Assembly (NCBI GenBank): GCA_026391355.1
Contig: JAPLDH010000033.1
Location: 25,254-89,253 of the forward strand
Source of the DNA: Bacteroidota bacterium
GTDB lineage: Bacteria; Bacteroidota; Bacteroidia; Bacteroidales; FEN-979
Reading direction: 5' to 3'
DNA length: 64,000 nucleotides
Shown here: piece by piece, positions 8,663-17,688 of the stretch
Numbering within the stretch: the stretch's first letter is position 1
Layout: every line of letters starts with the position of its first letter
Translations under genes and position numbers: made by a program
The notes under the pieces: generated by a model
What the model was told of the DNA's origin: nothing
The model's database searches: none
Seen by the model: only the letters and a program-made list of their open reading frames with translations

Positions 8663-9913
8663 ATGAAGAAATACGAATGGGCTGTAATCGGAAGTGGCAT
8701 TGCAGGCATTATTGCATCTGAAATTCTGACACGTGAGGGACATGAGGTTATATTGATTGAAAAAAATGAGACACTCGCTTCCGAAACCACGCGTGATTTT
8801 CACGAATGGATGCATGCCGGTTCACTTTTTACATTGATCCCGGATAATTTAAAAACATTGAAGTTTATGTTAGGAGCACTGGATGATTTACTTGAATTCT
8901 ACAGTTCCTATAAAAGAATGAATCTCATTCCTACCATAAAAGGAATCAAAATTGATACTGAAACGAAGGGTTGGTTTAATAGTGAATATATCCATTTTAA
9001 ATTCAGGATCCAGGGAAGGAAGGTCACTTTCCCCTGGATTATTGGTATTGCGAGATCCATTCTTCTCATTAATAAAATTAAGAATCATGATTGGTTACGT
9101 AGACGGGCAGGTGTATTAGACCCTTTCAGGTACCGGCTTCCTGACATAATGAAAGAGGTTTTGCAACTTTTAAAATCAAAAGAAAAATTCAGAGATATTG
9201 GCACACCTGATTTTACAATGAATTCCAGGATTTTAATAAAAGACTTGATTTCCTCTTCTATTGAAAAAGGACTTACTATATCTACCTCTAATAAATTCCT
9301 TAACTATACCAAAAAGGATAAGGGTTATCTCGTAACTTGTGAGCGTGAATCATTTGAATCTGAAAATATTGTTCTATGCACTGGCGCAAATGTTTCTGAG
9401 GTCTTAACAGCAAGAGTAAAAAATAGTTATGCACCTATGGCTGTGGTTGATCATATTTCCGATCAGATTAATTCTTTTGTTGAACTCGACTATTATCCAA
9501 AGAATTGCATAAATATAATTAAGAAAGACAATGGAATTGGTCTAGTTGGTGGAATCTCATTCAATGATATTAATAAATGTGAACCCTATATTGAAGAGGT
9601 AATAAAAAAACACCAAATCTATGACCCAAATATTAGAAAACTTTATAGTTATATAGGAAAGAAAAGTGAAGTAATTATTGAAGGTGAACCACGAAACTAT
9701 TTATTTCATATTAAAGAAGTTGAAAAAGGAGTATGGGTAATTATTCCCGGGAAGTTTACGCTTGGTTTCAGTATTGGGCCTGAATTCTATCGAAAAGTTT
9801 ATGGAAAAAATCCAAAAAACCATTTTAATACCGCAACGGATAACGGACAATATGATGAATTAATATCCAATACCGTTTGGTTTGATGTTACAAACGATAA
9901 AAAAAAAGTATAA
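8663..9913 (+). CDS. FAD-dependent oxidoreductase (DAO-like)
   Basis: 416 residues. The N-terminal dinucleotide fold is clear: AVIGSGIAGIIASEIL with GxGxxG, then EVILIEKNE ending the second strand with the acidic ribose-binding residue. Near the middle, ENIVLCTGANVSEVL corresponds to the late FAD contact of glycine oxidase/DAO-like enzymes. The substrate domain is not recognisable to me. It starts one base after the preceding SDR gene and is followed after 22 bases by a DegT aminotransferase, so it may oxidise a sugar nucleotide or amine intermediate. Such enzymes are an uncommon component of O-antigen clusters. The function is inferred from fold and neighbours only. Confidence 0.7.
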   Translation: MKKYEWAVIGSGIAGIIASEILTREGHEVILIEKNETLASETTRDFHEWMHAGSLFTLIPDNLKTLKFMLGALDDLLEFYSSYKRMNLIPTIKGIKIDTETKGWFNSEYIHFKFRIQGRKVTFPWIIGIARSILLINKIKNHDWLRRRAGVLDPFRYRLPDIMKEVLQLLKSKEKFRDIGTPDFTMNSRILIKDLISSSIEKGLTISTSNKFLNYTKKDKGYLVTCERESFESENIVLCTGANVSEVLTARVKNSYAPMAVVDHISDQINSFVELDYYPKNCINIIKKDNGIGLVGGISFNDINKCEPYIEEVIKKHQIYDPNIRKLYSYIGKKSEVIIEGEPRNYLFHIKEVEKGVWVIIPGKFTLGFSIGPEFYRKVYGKNPKNHFNTATDNGQYDELISNTVWFDVTNDKKKV

Positions 9914-9935
9914 GTTTAACTAAAGGAGATTAAAT

Positions 9936-10985
9936 ATGGGAATGATTAAATTACCGGAAAATGCAAAAAGCTTTTTCAGAAATAACTATGAAGAAATTTT
10001 CAATACAGGGAATTTAGCGGAAAGCATCTGGAATGAAAAACTTGTTGAGTTTGGAAAGGTTTTTTGTAACGCTGGATGTGCAGTTCCAACGTCTTCAAAT
10101 GGAAGTGGGTTAGTAGCTTTGATGACCATATACAGACACTATTATGGAAGAGACAAGGTGATATTGCAATCAAATACAATGTATGGTGTCAAAACCATGG
10201 TTTTATCAGCAGGTTGTAAACTGGCAGGTTTTGCTAAATGTAATATTGAGAGTTTAATGCCAAATCTTCAACAAATACAAGATGCTGTCAATGCAAGTAA
10301 ACAAGCCCCTGAAAACCTGATCCTTCTACTTAGCCATATTGGAGGAATTATTAACCCTGAAATTGAGAAAATTGCTACTTTTTGTCAGGCACACAATATT
10401 TTGTTATTAGAAGATTGTGCTCACAGTTTTGGGGCTACTTTGAATGGGAAACACTCGGGTACATTTGGCGATTCAGGTGTTTTCTCCTTTTATGCTACAA
10501 AAGCAATACCGGCCGGAGAAGGCGGACTGGTTATTACCAACAACCACAAAATCGGAGATTTGGTGAAAAGATATGTAATGTATGATCGGTTTGCACAAGA
10601 AATGAACATTGGTGTCAACATCAGACCATCAGAATTACAAGCGCTTTGCATTTATTCGGTGCTACTTTGTACTGAAGAAATAATTGAAAACAAGCGACAG
10701 ATTGCAACTCAGTATATTCATGCATGTGAAGAATTACAAATTCCGTATATCAAACAAGTGACAAATAATTATTCCGGAAATTATTATAAGTTTATTGTAT
10801 TCTCTCAGAATAAACCCATCGGGGAATTACTGCCCAAACTGAAAACCACTACTTCAAAAGTCTATGATTATGCACTGGGCGATTCCAGTGAAATCATTTT
10901 ACATCATGCCTGTTTACCTATCTGGTATAATCAGGAACAGGAAATCACGTCAAAAGTGATCAAAGAATTATATGAGTCAGTCTGA
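9936..10985 (+). CDS. DegT/DnrJ/EryC1-family PLP aminotransferase
   Basis: 349 residues from the ATG at 9936, with AAAGGAG about 8 bases upstream, one of the few good Shine-Dalgarno sequences here. PLP-binding features: LLLEDCAHSFGA, whose Asp160 contacts the pyridine nitrogen, and FSFYATKAIPAGEGG, whose Lys189 forms the internal aldimine. It probably transfers an amino group from glutamate to a keto-sugar nucleotide, giving an amino-deoxy sugar. Compared with most family members the N-terminal substrate loop is short. Its place after an SDR and an FAD enzyme fits amino-sugar synthesis. The downstream glycosyltransferase gene overlaps it by up to 14 bases. Confidence 0.88.
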   Translation: MGMIKLPENAKSFFRNNYEEIFNTGNLAESIWNEKLVEFGKVFCNAGCAVPTSSNGSGLVALMTIYRHYYGRDKVILQSNTMYGVKTMVLSAGCKLAGFAKCNIESLMPNLQQIQDAVNASKQAPENLILLLSHIGGIINPEIEKIATFCQAHNILLLEDCAHSFGATLNGKHSGTFGDSGVFSFYATKAIPAGEGGLVITNNHKIGDLVKRYVMYDRFAQEMNIGVNIRPSELQALCIYSVLLCTEEIIENKRQIATQYIHACEELQIPYIKQVTNNYSGNYYKFIVFSQNKPIGELLPKLKTTTSKVYDYALGDSSEIILHHACLPIWYNQEQEITSKVIKELYESV

Positions 10986-12111
10986 CATGTTAAAGATTGT
11001 ATTTTTACATGGAGCAAATGATCCGTACAGTTCAGAAAGAATACGGTATTTCGTATCTAAGAACCATAAAGTTTATTCAATCACCTTCCCGGAAAGTGAT
11101 TATAAACTTTCAACTGTGACGTCGGACATTTTCAGGTTAAGAAAAAAATGTATTGATAAAATCCCTTTGATTAAAAGAGTTTCGCATTATAACGAGATCA
11201 ATACAATCTTAAGAAAAATTAACCCTGATATTTTACATGTGGTTAATGCATTGAATCTTTTTTATACAAATACCAAATACAGTAAAATAAAAATTATCGA
11301 AAATGAAGGATCTGATGTAATTTTTATCCCAAGAAAATATAAATTTCTGATCCCCTATTATAAATACTATTACAGCAAAGTCGACGGTGTTCTGCAAGAT
11401 TCCAGATTGGCTTATAATTATGCAATAAAGTATGGTGCTCCTGTAAATACGGAGTTAAATAAAATTATTGAGATTGGAATTGATTTTACCGTTTTCAATA
11501 AAGAGATACCACCGGGCACAGTCAGGGAAAAATATAACTTAGGGAACCGGCCAATAATATTTCATAGCAGGGGGATTAACAGCCTTTATAATATTGATAT
11601 CATTTTACAAAGCGTTTTACAAGTCAGAAAAAGATTTCAGGATTGTATTTACATCTTGACGACAACTAAAGAGCAATTGACTGGTAAACAGCAGAGGTTT
11701 ATTGATGATTCTCCCATTGGGAATAATATTCTATTCGCCGGCTATCAGGATAGAATCAAGGATTTAAAACATTTTTATCGTGATGCTGATGTTCATATTT
11801 CAGTTCCATCGAGCGATTCTTCTCCTTTCTCTGTTTATGAAAGTATGGCTTGTCTTACTCCCAATATCGTAACGGATTTACCCTGGGTTTACTCCAGGTT
11901 CCTTCCAAATAAACATGTAATTACTTGTACTGTGAGGGATTCAATATCTTTGGCAACCTCAATTATTGATGTTATTACGGGTAATCACAATCTTGATTTA
12001 GAAGATGCATATAAAATAGTGAGTGAACAGATAAATCTTCAGAAAGAAAATGAGAAGCTTGAACATTTTTACAGGAACTTATTGAAAATCAAATCTGATT
12101 CTATATCTTAA
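10972..12111 (+). CDS. Glycosyltransferase family 4
   Basis: 379 residues. Two starts are close: ATG at 10972 (overlapping the previous gene by 14 bases) and ATG at 10987, which gives MLKIVFLHG, a more typical GT-B first strand; the longer form is given. Features: PDILHVVNALN, IENEGSDVI, a hinge at EIGIDFTVFN, IIFHSRGINSLYNID and ISVPSSDSSPFSVYESMACLTPNIVTD in the donor site. Like the other genes from 7130 onward it is AT-rich and uses many AAA, AAT and ATT codons. It probably transfers the sugar produced by the enzymes just upstream. Confidence 0.85.
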   Translation: MSQSDMLKIVFLHGANDPYSSERIRYFVSKNHKVYSITFPESDYKLSTVTSDIFRLRKKCIDKIPLIKRVSHYNEINTILRKINPDILHVVNALNLFYTNTKYSKIKIIENEGSDVIFIPRKYKFLIPYYKYYYSKVDGVLQDSRLAYNYAIKYGAPVNTELNKIIEIGIDFTVFNKEIPPGTVREKYNLGNRPIIFHSRGINSLYNIDIILQSVLQVRKRFQDCIYILTTTKEQLTGKQQRFIDDSPIGNNILFAGYQDRIKDLKHFYRDADVHISVPSSDSSPFSVYESMACLTPNIVTDLPWVYSRFLPNKHVITCTVRDSISLATSIIDVITGNHNLDLEDAYKIVSEQINLQKENEKLEHFYRNLLKIKSDSIS

Positions 12112-12136
12112 GAAATAATACGTTGATAATTATGCG

Positions 12137-13297
12137 ATGCAAGTAGAAAATAAACAAGTTTGTGCCTTGGGTGTTTGGGATTCAACAATTCCCGGGATTG
12201 TCTTTGATGAGTATGGAATTTCCAATTATGCCCGGATCCAGCAGAATTTAATGTCGGATTTTCCAAGAGGTGACAAAGGAAAGAAAGATTGGTCAGTCCT
12301 CGTAACAAAGGTCAAAGAAGCCGGAAAAAACAGGAGATATGATTGCATAATAGGTGTAAGTGGTGGCACTGACAGTTCCTATTTATTACATATTGCTCAT
12401 GAATATGGTCTCCGCCCCCTTGCCGTAAATCTTGATAATGGATGGAACTCAGATATTGCAGTTAAAAACATTAAAAAAGTTACTGCTGCCCTGAACATTG
12501 ATCTGGAAACCTATGTGATCGATTATGAAGAAATAAAGGATATTCTTAAAGCATATATGCGGGCAGGGCTTCCCTGGATCGATAATCCTACCGACCAGGC
12601 CATTCACTCCATCCTTTATCGTAAAGCCATTGAAGAAAAGATCGGGTTTATCCTGATCGGTACTGATTTCCGTTCAGAAGGGAAACAACCCTCTGAATGG
12701 ACATACGGAGATTCCAAACAACTGAAATATATTGTCAAGCGGTTTGGTACAACCAGGATTAAAACTTACCCGGTTGTTTCATTTCCGAAAATGGCATATT
12801 ACAATTACTTACGAAAGATTAAGGTAATCCTTCCTTTTAATTATATAAACTATAAGAAAAACGAAGCACAGGAATTCTTAAAGAAACAATATGGATGGGA
12901 GTATTACGGGGAACACCATCATGAAAATATATTCACAAAATGGGCCATAGGTCACTGGATGTACACTAAATTTGGAATGGATAAAAGGATCATTACCTAT
13001 TCATCACAGATTTTAAGCGGTGAAATGACCAGGGAAGATGTGTTAACAAAGATCAGTATTCCTCCGTATGACATTGCCGGTGCTGAAAGAGACACTCTAT
13101 ACATCATTAAGAAACTGGGGTTTCGCCAGGAAGAATTTGACACCATCTGGAAGGATACCAATAAAACCATCTTTGATTATCCTTCTTACTATCAGACCAT
13201 TGTAAAATACAGCCGGTTCCTGTCGCCCCTGATTAAATACATTTTTAAAAATAAACCCAAATTTTTTTATGAATTGGAGGGTAAGGCAAAACATTAA
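12137..13297 (+). CDS. N-acetyl sugar amidotransferase, zinc-site-deficient paralogue
   Basis: 386 residues, homologous along its length to the next gene. The PP-loop ATPase signature SGGTDSS at residues 75-81 binds and adenylates via ATP. The shared DNGWNSDI, TDFRSEGKQPSEWTY and YYGEHHHENIFTKW segments match the WbuX/WbpG/PseA group, which converts the acetamido group of a sugar to acetamidino using ammonia from a HisH-like glutaminase. The N-terminal Cys pairs of the family are degraded here: Cys9 remains but residue 12 is Gly, and the second pair is Ser29 and Ala32. Three of four metal ligands are therefore missing. Either this is a known non-zinc subgroup or it has a changed role, perhaps as a partner of the next protein. 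Confidence 0.82.
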   Translation: MQVENKQVCALGVWDSTIPGIVFDEYGISNYARIQQNLMSDFPRGDKGKKDWSVLVTKVKEAGKNRRYDCIIGVSGGTDSSYLLHIAHEYGLRPLAVNLDNGWNSDIAVKNIKKVTAALNIDLETYVIDYEEIKDILKAYMRAGLPWIDNPTDQAIHSILYRKAIEEKIGFILIGTDFRSEGKQPSEWTYGDSKQLKYIVKRFGTTRIKTYPVVSFPKMAYYNYLRKIKVILPFNYINYKKNEAQEFLKKQYGWEYYGEHHHENIFTKWAIGHWMYTKFGMDKRIITYSSQILSGEMTREDVLTKISIPPYDIAGAERDTLYIIKKLGFRQEEFDTIWKDTNKTIFDYPSYYQTIVKYSRFLSPLIKYIFKNKPKFFYELEGKAKH

Positions 13298-13323
13298 TTC
13301 GATTATCACAGTAAATCCATAAT

Positions 13324-14460
13324 ATGAAGGAAATTACACTCTGTTCCCGATGTATTCTTGATACTACGGTCGACGATATCTGGTTCGATGACCATATGGT
13401 CTGTAAGTATTGCCATTTCCATGATGAAATGGAAAAGCAGCATCCCTTAGGAGATAAGGCCGAAAAAATATTAAATGAACTGGTTGCAAAAATCAAGAGG
13501 AGTGGGAAAAATAAAAAGTATGATTGTGTGGTCGGGGTAAGTGGTGGCCGCGACAGTACGTTTACGCTATACACCGCAGTGAAACTCGGTTTACGCCCTC
13601 TTGCCGTTCATTTTGATAATGGATGGAATTCGGATATTTCCGTAAGAAACATCAAGAATGCCTGTGAAAAACTAAATGTTGATCTGTTTACAATTGTTGC
13701 AGATTGGGAAGAATTTAAAGACCTTCAGATCTCATTTCTGAAAGCATCAACTCCCGATGCAGATGTTCCGGCAGATTATGCGATCTACTCGGTGTTATAT
13801 TCTGTGGCAAGTAAGGAAAAGATAAAGTATATCTTTAACGGCCACAGTTTCAGAACGGAAGGAACCTCCCCCATCAGTTGGACTTACATGGATCCTGTCT
13901 ATGTCCGTGACGTTCATCATAAATTTGGAAAGATCAAGAAATTCACAAGTTTTCCACATATGACCCTGTTCAAACTACTTTACTATATTTTTATTAAAAA
14001 CATCAAAGAAAAACGGATACTCGAATATATTGATTATAAGAAAACAGAGGTCGATTCCTTCCTCACGAAAGAATTGAATTGGACATATTATGGCGGACAC
14101 CATCATGAGAATTATTACACACGTTTCTTTCAATCCTACTATCTGCCAAAAAAATTCAATATTGATAAACGCAAGACAGAATTGTCAGCGCTGATCCGTT
14201 CCGGCCAGATTACAAGAGAGGCCGCCTTGAAAGAGATCGCAACCGAACCCTATTCATACGAGGAAAAGAACGTCGAATATGTGATCAATAAACTGGGTTT
14301 GTCAAGGAACGAATTCGATCAGATCATGAATGCAAAACTTCAAACCCATAAAGATTACAGGACTTTACTCTCTCTGATAAAGTTTTTAAAAGGTCCGATC
14401 CGGCTCTTCACGAGATTACACCTGTTACCTCATATTCTTTACCTGAAATATGCCAGCTAA
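13324..14460 (+). CDS. N-acetyl sugar amidotransferase (WbuX/WbpG-like)
   Basis: 378 residues. Both Cys pairs of the family are intact (Cys7/Cys10 and Cys27/Cys30), as is the PP-loop SGGRDST at residues 73-79. It also has DNGWNSDI, NGHSFRTEGTSP and YYGGHHHENYYTRF. In the WbpG/PseA/WbuX pathway the enzyme activates the N-acetyl group of a UDP-linked or related sugar with ATP and uses ammonia channelled from the HisH- and HisF-like partners encoded immediately downstream. The gene overlaps the wbuY-like gene by 11 bases, consistent with a complex. It is the likely catalytic member of the tandem pair. Confidence 0.88.
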   Translation: MKEITLCSRCILDTTVDDIWFDDHMVCKYCHFHDEMEKQHPLGDKAEKILNELVAKIKRSGKNKKYDCVVGVSGGRDSTFTLYTAVKLGLRPLAVHFDNGWNSDISVRNIKNACEKLNVDLFTIVADWEEFKDLQISFLKASTPDADVPADYAIYSVLYSVASKEKIKYIFNGHSFRTEGTSPISWTYMDPVYVRDVHHKFGKIKKFTSFPHMTLFKLLYYIFIKNIKEKRILEYIDYKKTEVDSFLTKELNWTYYGGHHHENYYTRFFQSYYLPKKFNIDKRKTELSALIRSGQITREAALKEIATEPYSYEEKNVEYVINKLGLSRNEFDQIMNAKLQTHKDYRTLLSLIKFLKGPIRLFTRLHLLPHILYLKYAS

Positions 14461-15070
14461 GATTGTTATTATCGATTATGGTATGGGTAACCTCCGGTCT
14501 ATTCATAAGAAATTTCAACGGATCGGATATTCTGCTGTGGTTTCCGGAGATATTAACATTATCCGGCAAGCTGATAAATTAATCCTTCCGGGTGTCGGAC
14601 ATTTTGCAAATGCGATGAAAAATCTGAGGGAATTAAACCTTCTGGAGTTATTAAATGAAATGTCCCTTGTAAAACAGCTCCCGATACTTGGAATATGCCT
14701 TGGTATGCAACTTTTAGGAAAACATAGCGAAGAAGGTTTTGTCGATGGATTGGGTTGGCTGGACGCTGAAGTAAAACGTTTTCATGTTTCTGACACCTTG
14801 AAATTCAAGATTCCTCATATGGGATGGAATACAACCGATATTAAAAAAAGTTCCCCGTTACTTTCCAACATTCCGGTCAACAGTTTATTCTATTTCGTTC
14901 ACAGCTATCATATGAATTGTAATTCGCAGGAGGATATACTTGCCACTACTTGCTATGACTATGAATTTGTATCAGCCGTTCAGAAAAATAACATTTTCGG
15001 AACGCAATTTCACCCGGAAAAAAGTTTTGATTATGGGGAAACGATTTTAAAAAATTTTGCTGACTTATAA
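14450..15070 (+). CDS. HisH-like glutamine amidotransferase of the acetamidino pathway (WbuY type)
   Basis: 206 residues. A class I glutaminase: nucleophile Cys83 in LGICLGMQLLG, and the His and Glu of the triad in GTQFHPEKS near residues 187-189. The start IVIIDYGMGNLRSI is typical of HisH. It hydrolyses glutamine and passes ammonia to its synthase partner. No other histidine genes are nearby; instead it lies between a WbuX-like amidotransferase and a HisF-like protein, the arrangement known for sugar acetamidino modification in LPS loci. It is therefore assigned to surface glycan synthesis and not to histidine synthesis. Confidence 0.9.
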   Translation: MPAKIVIIDYGMGNLRSIHKKFQRIGYSAVVSGDINIIRQADKLILPGVGHFANAMKNLRELNLLELLNEMSLVKQLPILGICLGMQLLGKHSEEGFVDGLGWLDAEVKRFHVSDTLKFKIPHMGWNTTDIKKSSPLLSNIPVNSLFYFVHSYHMNCNSQEDILATTCYDYEFVSAVQKNNIFGTQFHPEKSFDYGETILKNFADL

Positions 15071-15072
15071 CG

Positions 15073-15834
15073 ATGTTCAGACCACGTATCATACCCGTTC
15101 TGCTTCTCAGGCAACTTGGCCTTGTTAAATCTGTCAGGTTCAAAGACTACCGTTATATCGGCGATCCGATAAATGCGGTGAAAATTTTTAACGATCTGAA
15201 AGCAGATGAATTGGTATTTCTTGACATTACAGCAACTGCTGAAAAGCGTTTGATCTCGCTCGATTTCGTCAGGAACGTGGGGGACGAAGCAAATATGCCT
15301 TTCGCCGTTGGAGGCGGCATCAGATCCATCAAGGACATCAAGAAAATCCTGAATGCTGGTGCGGAAAAAGTTGTGATCAACTCTTACTCTTATGAGGATC
15401 CGGAGTTTATCCATGAAGCGTCCGATATTTTCGGGTCTTCTACGATTATCGTATGTATCGATGTTAAAAAACAACTGTTTGGAGGCTACCAGGTTTATAC
15501 AAAAGGTGGAACAAAAGCAACAGGTAAAGCAGCAGTTGACTATGCGATGGAAATGCAACGCCTGGGGGCCGGAGAAATTATCGTTCAATCAATTGATAAA
15601 GATGGGATTATGGAAGGATATGACATCGATTTAATCAGAAAAATATCTGAAAAAGTTACCATTCCTGTGGTTGCGCTTGGGGGAGCAGGTTTGTATCCTC
15701 ACTTCTCAGAAGCTGTCAGATCAGGATTGGCCAGCGCTGTTGCCGCCGGAAGCATGTTTGTTTACCATGGCCCCCGTAGGGCTGTCTTAATTAATTTTCC
15801 AACACAGGATGAAATAAAAAAAATCTTTTCATGA
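15073..15834 (+). CDS. HisF-like acetamidino modification protein (WbuZ/HisF2)
   Basis: 253 residues with a TIM-barrel pattern: RIIPVLLL at strand 1, ELVFLDITAT at strand 2, FAVGGGIRSI at the first phosphate-binding turn, VVINSYSY, GAGEIIVQSIDKDGIMEGYD, and VVALGGAG at the second phosphate turn. This is the HisF fold, but strand 1 differs from true HisF (the RIIPCLDV Asp is replaced), as in the WbuZ/HisF2 group of acetamidino-modification proteins. It should form a complex with the upstream HisH-like glutaminase and deliver ammonia to the WbuX-like enzyme. Its stop overlaps the next start as ATGA. Confidence 0.9.
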   Translation: MFRPRIIPVLLLRQLGLVKSVRFKDYRYIGDPINAVKIFNDLKADELVFLDITATAEKRLISLDFVRNVGDEANMPFAVGGGIRSIKDIKKILNAGAEKVVINSYSYEDPEFIHEASDIFGSSTIIVCIDVKKQLFGGYQVYTKGGTKATGKAAVDYAMEMQRLGAGEIIVQSIDKDGIMEGYDIDLIRKISEKVTIPVVALGGAGLYPHFSEAVRSGLASAVAAGSMFVYHGPRRAVLINFPTQDEIKKIFS

Positions 15835-16901
15835 GAATCTTTATTGACATAGGACATCCTGCTCATGTCCATTACTTTAAAAACCTGATCAGGATAATGG
15901 AAAAAAATGGACACACTTTCTTTATTATGTCAAGAGATAAAGAAGTTGCGTTCAAATTACTTGATAGTACAGGTCATGATTATAAATCACGAGGAACCGG
16001 GGGGAATGGATACCTGAGCAAGTTCTTTTATCTAATGAAAGCAGAAAAGATCATTTATAAACATGCAAAAGTTTTTAAACCAGATGTGTTTTTAAGTTTT
16101 AGCTCTCCTTATGCAGCACATGTTTCAAAACTTTTAGGCAAACCACATATTACCATTGATGATACCGAGCATGCAAGACTGGATCATATCTTATATCCCC
16201 CCTTCACCGATACAATCCTGAACCCTGCATCCTACTTTGCCAATATGGGGAAGAAACAAATACGATTTAATGGTTTTATGGAGTTATGCTACCTGCATCC
16301 CAAATATTTCCAGCCAGATCCGGAGATTTTAACGGAACTTGGAATAAATTCAGGTGAAAAATATATCTTTCTGAGGTTCATTTCCTGGACGGCTACCCAT
16401 GATATTGGACAGGGAGGCATGAACGTCGCTTTCCAAATGGATTTGGTTGAAAAAATGCACAACAAATACAAGATCTTTATCTCATCAGAAGGAGATCTGC
16501 CGGAATTATTATTACCTTATAAAGTAACCGTTTCACCTGAAAAAATACATCACGTACTTGCATTTTCCTCCTTATTTATTGGTGAGGGAGCAACCATGGC
16601 ATCTGAATGCGCCATGCTTGGGATACCTGCAATTTATGTCAACTCATTAACTGCCGGAACATTAGAAGAACAGGAAAAATATGGCCTGATATTCGGTTTT
16701 AGAAATACCCTGGGAGTGATTGAGAAAGCAAATGAATTATTAAGCCGTCCAAACCTCGCTTCTGAATTTCAGGAAAAAAGAATGAAGATGCTGAAAGACA
16801 AAATTGATGTAACTGCCTTTTTGATTTGGTTTCTGGAAAATTATCCTCAAAGTATCAGGATCATGAAAGAAAACCCTGCATTCCAGGAGAGATTTAAATA
16901 G
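15831..16901 (+). CDS. DUF354 family protein (GT-B fold, epimerase-like)
   Basis: 356 residues. Opens with RIFIDIGHPAHVHYFKNLI, the characteristic start of DUF354 proteins, and contains TIDDTEHARLDHILY, FLRFISWTATHD and a late GEGATMASECAMLGIPAIYVN segment resembling the nucleotide-sugar site of GT-B enzymes and UDP-GlcNAc 2-epimerases. DUF354 members are often found in polysaccharide and S-layer glycosylation clusters of bacteria and archaea, but no reaction is established to my knowledge. It overlaps the wbuZ-like gene by 4 bases and precedes a deacetylase by one, so it is clearly part of this operon. It could be the glycosyltransferase for the acetamidino sugar; this is inference. Confidence 0.8.
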   Translation: MRIFIDIGHPAHVHYFKNLIRIMEKNGHTFFIMSRDKEVAFKLLDSTGHDYKSRGTGGNGYLSKFFYLMKAEKIIYKHAKVFKPDVFLSFSSPYAAHVSKLLGKPHITIDDTEHARLDHILYPPFTDTILNPASYFANMGKKQIRFNGFMELCYLHPKYFQPDPEILTELGINSGEKYIFLRFISWTATHDIGQGGMNVAFQMDLVEKMHNKYKIFISSEGDLPELLLPYKVTVSPEKIHHVLAFSSLFIGEGATMASECAMLGIPAIYVNSLTAGTLEEQEKYGLIFGFRNTLGVIEKANELLSRPNLASEFQEKRMKMLKDKIDVTAFLIWFLENYPQSIRIMKENPAFQERFK

Positions 16902-16902
16902 A

Positions 16903-17682
16903 ATGGCAAGGGATTTCACTGTCAGTACCTATCGCAAAATTCTGCAATCATTACTTGATGCAGAATATATTTTTCTGACATATGCAGATTACCAGGCTTC
17001 CTCTGCAAATATCAGATGCGTGATCCTGAGACATGATGTGGATGCTGATCCTGAGAAATCACTAGAATTTGCAAAGATTGAGAAATCCATTAATATCAGG
17101 TCTACATTTTATTTTAAAACTTCTGGAAATTCTTTCAATGAGCAGATTATCAAAGAAATTGCAGGATTGGGACACGAGATCGGCTATCATTATATGGATC
17201 TTTATGAATCAAATGGTAACATTTCAAACGCTATCCGGTCATTTGAAATAAATTTGTCATTTCTCAGACAATTCTATCCTGTTCACACAATATGTATGGA
17301 TGGCAGATCACTTTCAAAATGGAATAACCTCGAATTGTGGAAATCATATGATTATAAGCAGTTTGGTATTACAGGTGAACCTTACCTTGACATTAACTTT
17401 AACCTTGTACTTTACCTTACTGATACCGGCCGCAAATGGAATACCTCCAGGTTCAATCTTTATGATAAGGTACAGTCAGCATACAATTACAACAATAAAT
17501 CCTCAAAAGAGATTATCCGGGATGTCGCCAACAATACGTTGCCTGATCAGATCATGATTACTACTCATCCGCAAAGATGGCACGACAAAATAATACCCTG
17601 GATCAATGAATTTCTTCAGCAAATCCTGAAAAATTCCCTCAAACTTCTCATTATAAAATTCCGGAGCTGGCAGAACCGTTAA
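16903..17682 (+). CDS. Polysaccharide deacetylase (NodB/CE4-like)
   Basis: 259 residues. CE4 elements: ILRHDVDADP (Asp45, Asp47), TFYFKTSGN, and GHEIGYHYMDL (His91, His97), giving the Asp-His-His metal site. The later motif MITTHPQRW supplies the usual C-terminal His. No signal peptide is apparent. The expected reaction is N- or O-deacetylation of a polysaccharide or its lipid-linked precursor. It is followed after 6 bases by a FemAB-like gene, repeating the FemAB/deacetylase pairing seen at 731-2822, though the two deacetylases differ in length and sequence, so the pair was probably not made by simple duplication. Confidence 0.82.
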   Translation: MARDFTVSTYRKILQSLLDAEYIFLTYADYQASSANIRCVILRHDVDADPEKSLEFAKIEKSINIRSTFYFKTSGNSFNEQIIKEIAGLGHEIGYHYMDLYESNGNISNAIRSFEINLSFLRQFYPVHTICMDGRSLSKWNNLELWKSYDYKQFGITGEPYLDINFNLVLYLTDTGRKWNTSRFNLYDKVQSAYNYNNKSSKEIIRDVANNTLPDQIMITTHPQRWHDKIIPWINEFLQQILKNSLKLLIIKFRSWQNR

Positions 17683-17688
17683 AGGATC

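Noticed and set aside
14450..15834. HisH and HisF as part of a histidine operon
   Set aside because: No other his genes are near, both neighbours are glycan genes, and strand 1 of the HisF-like protein differs from true HisF. The acetamidino-sugar role fits better.
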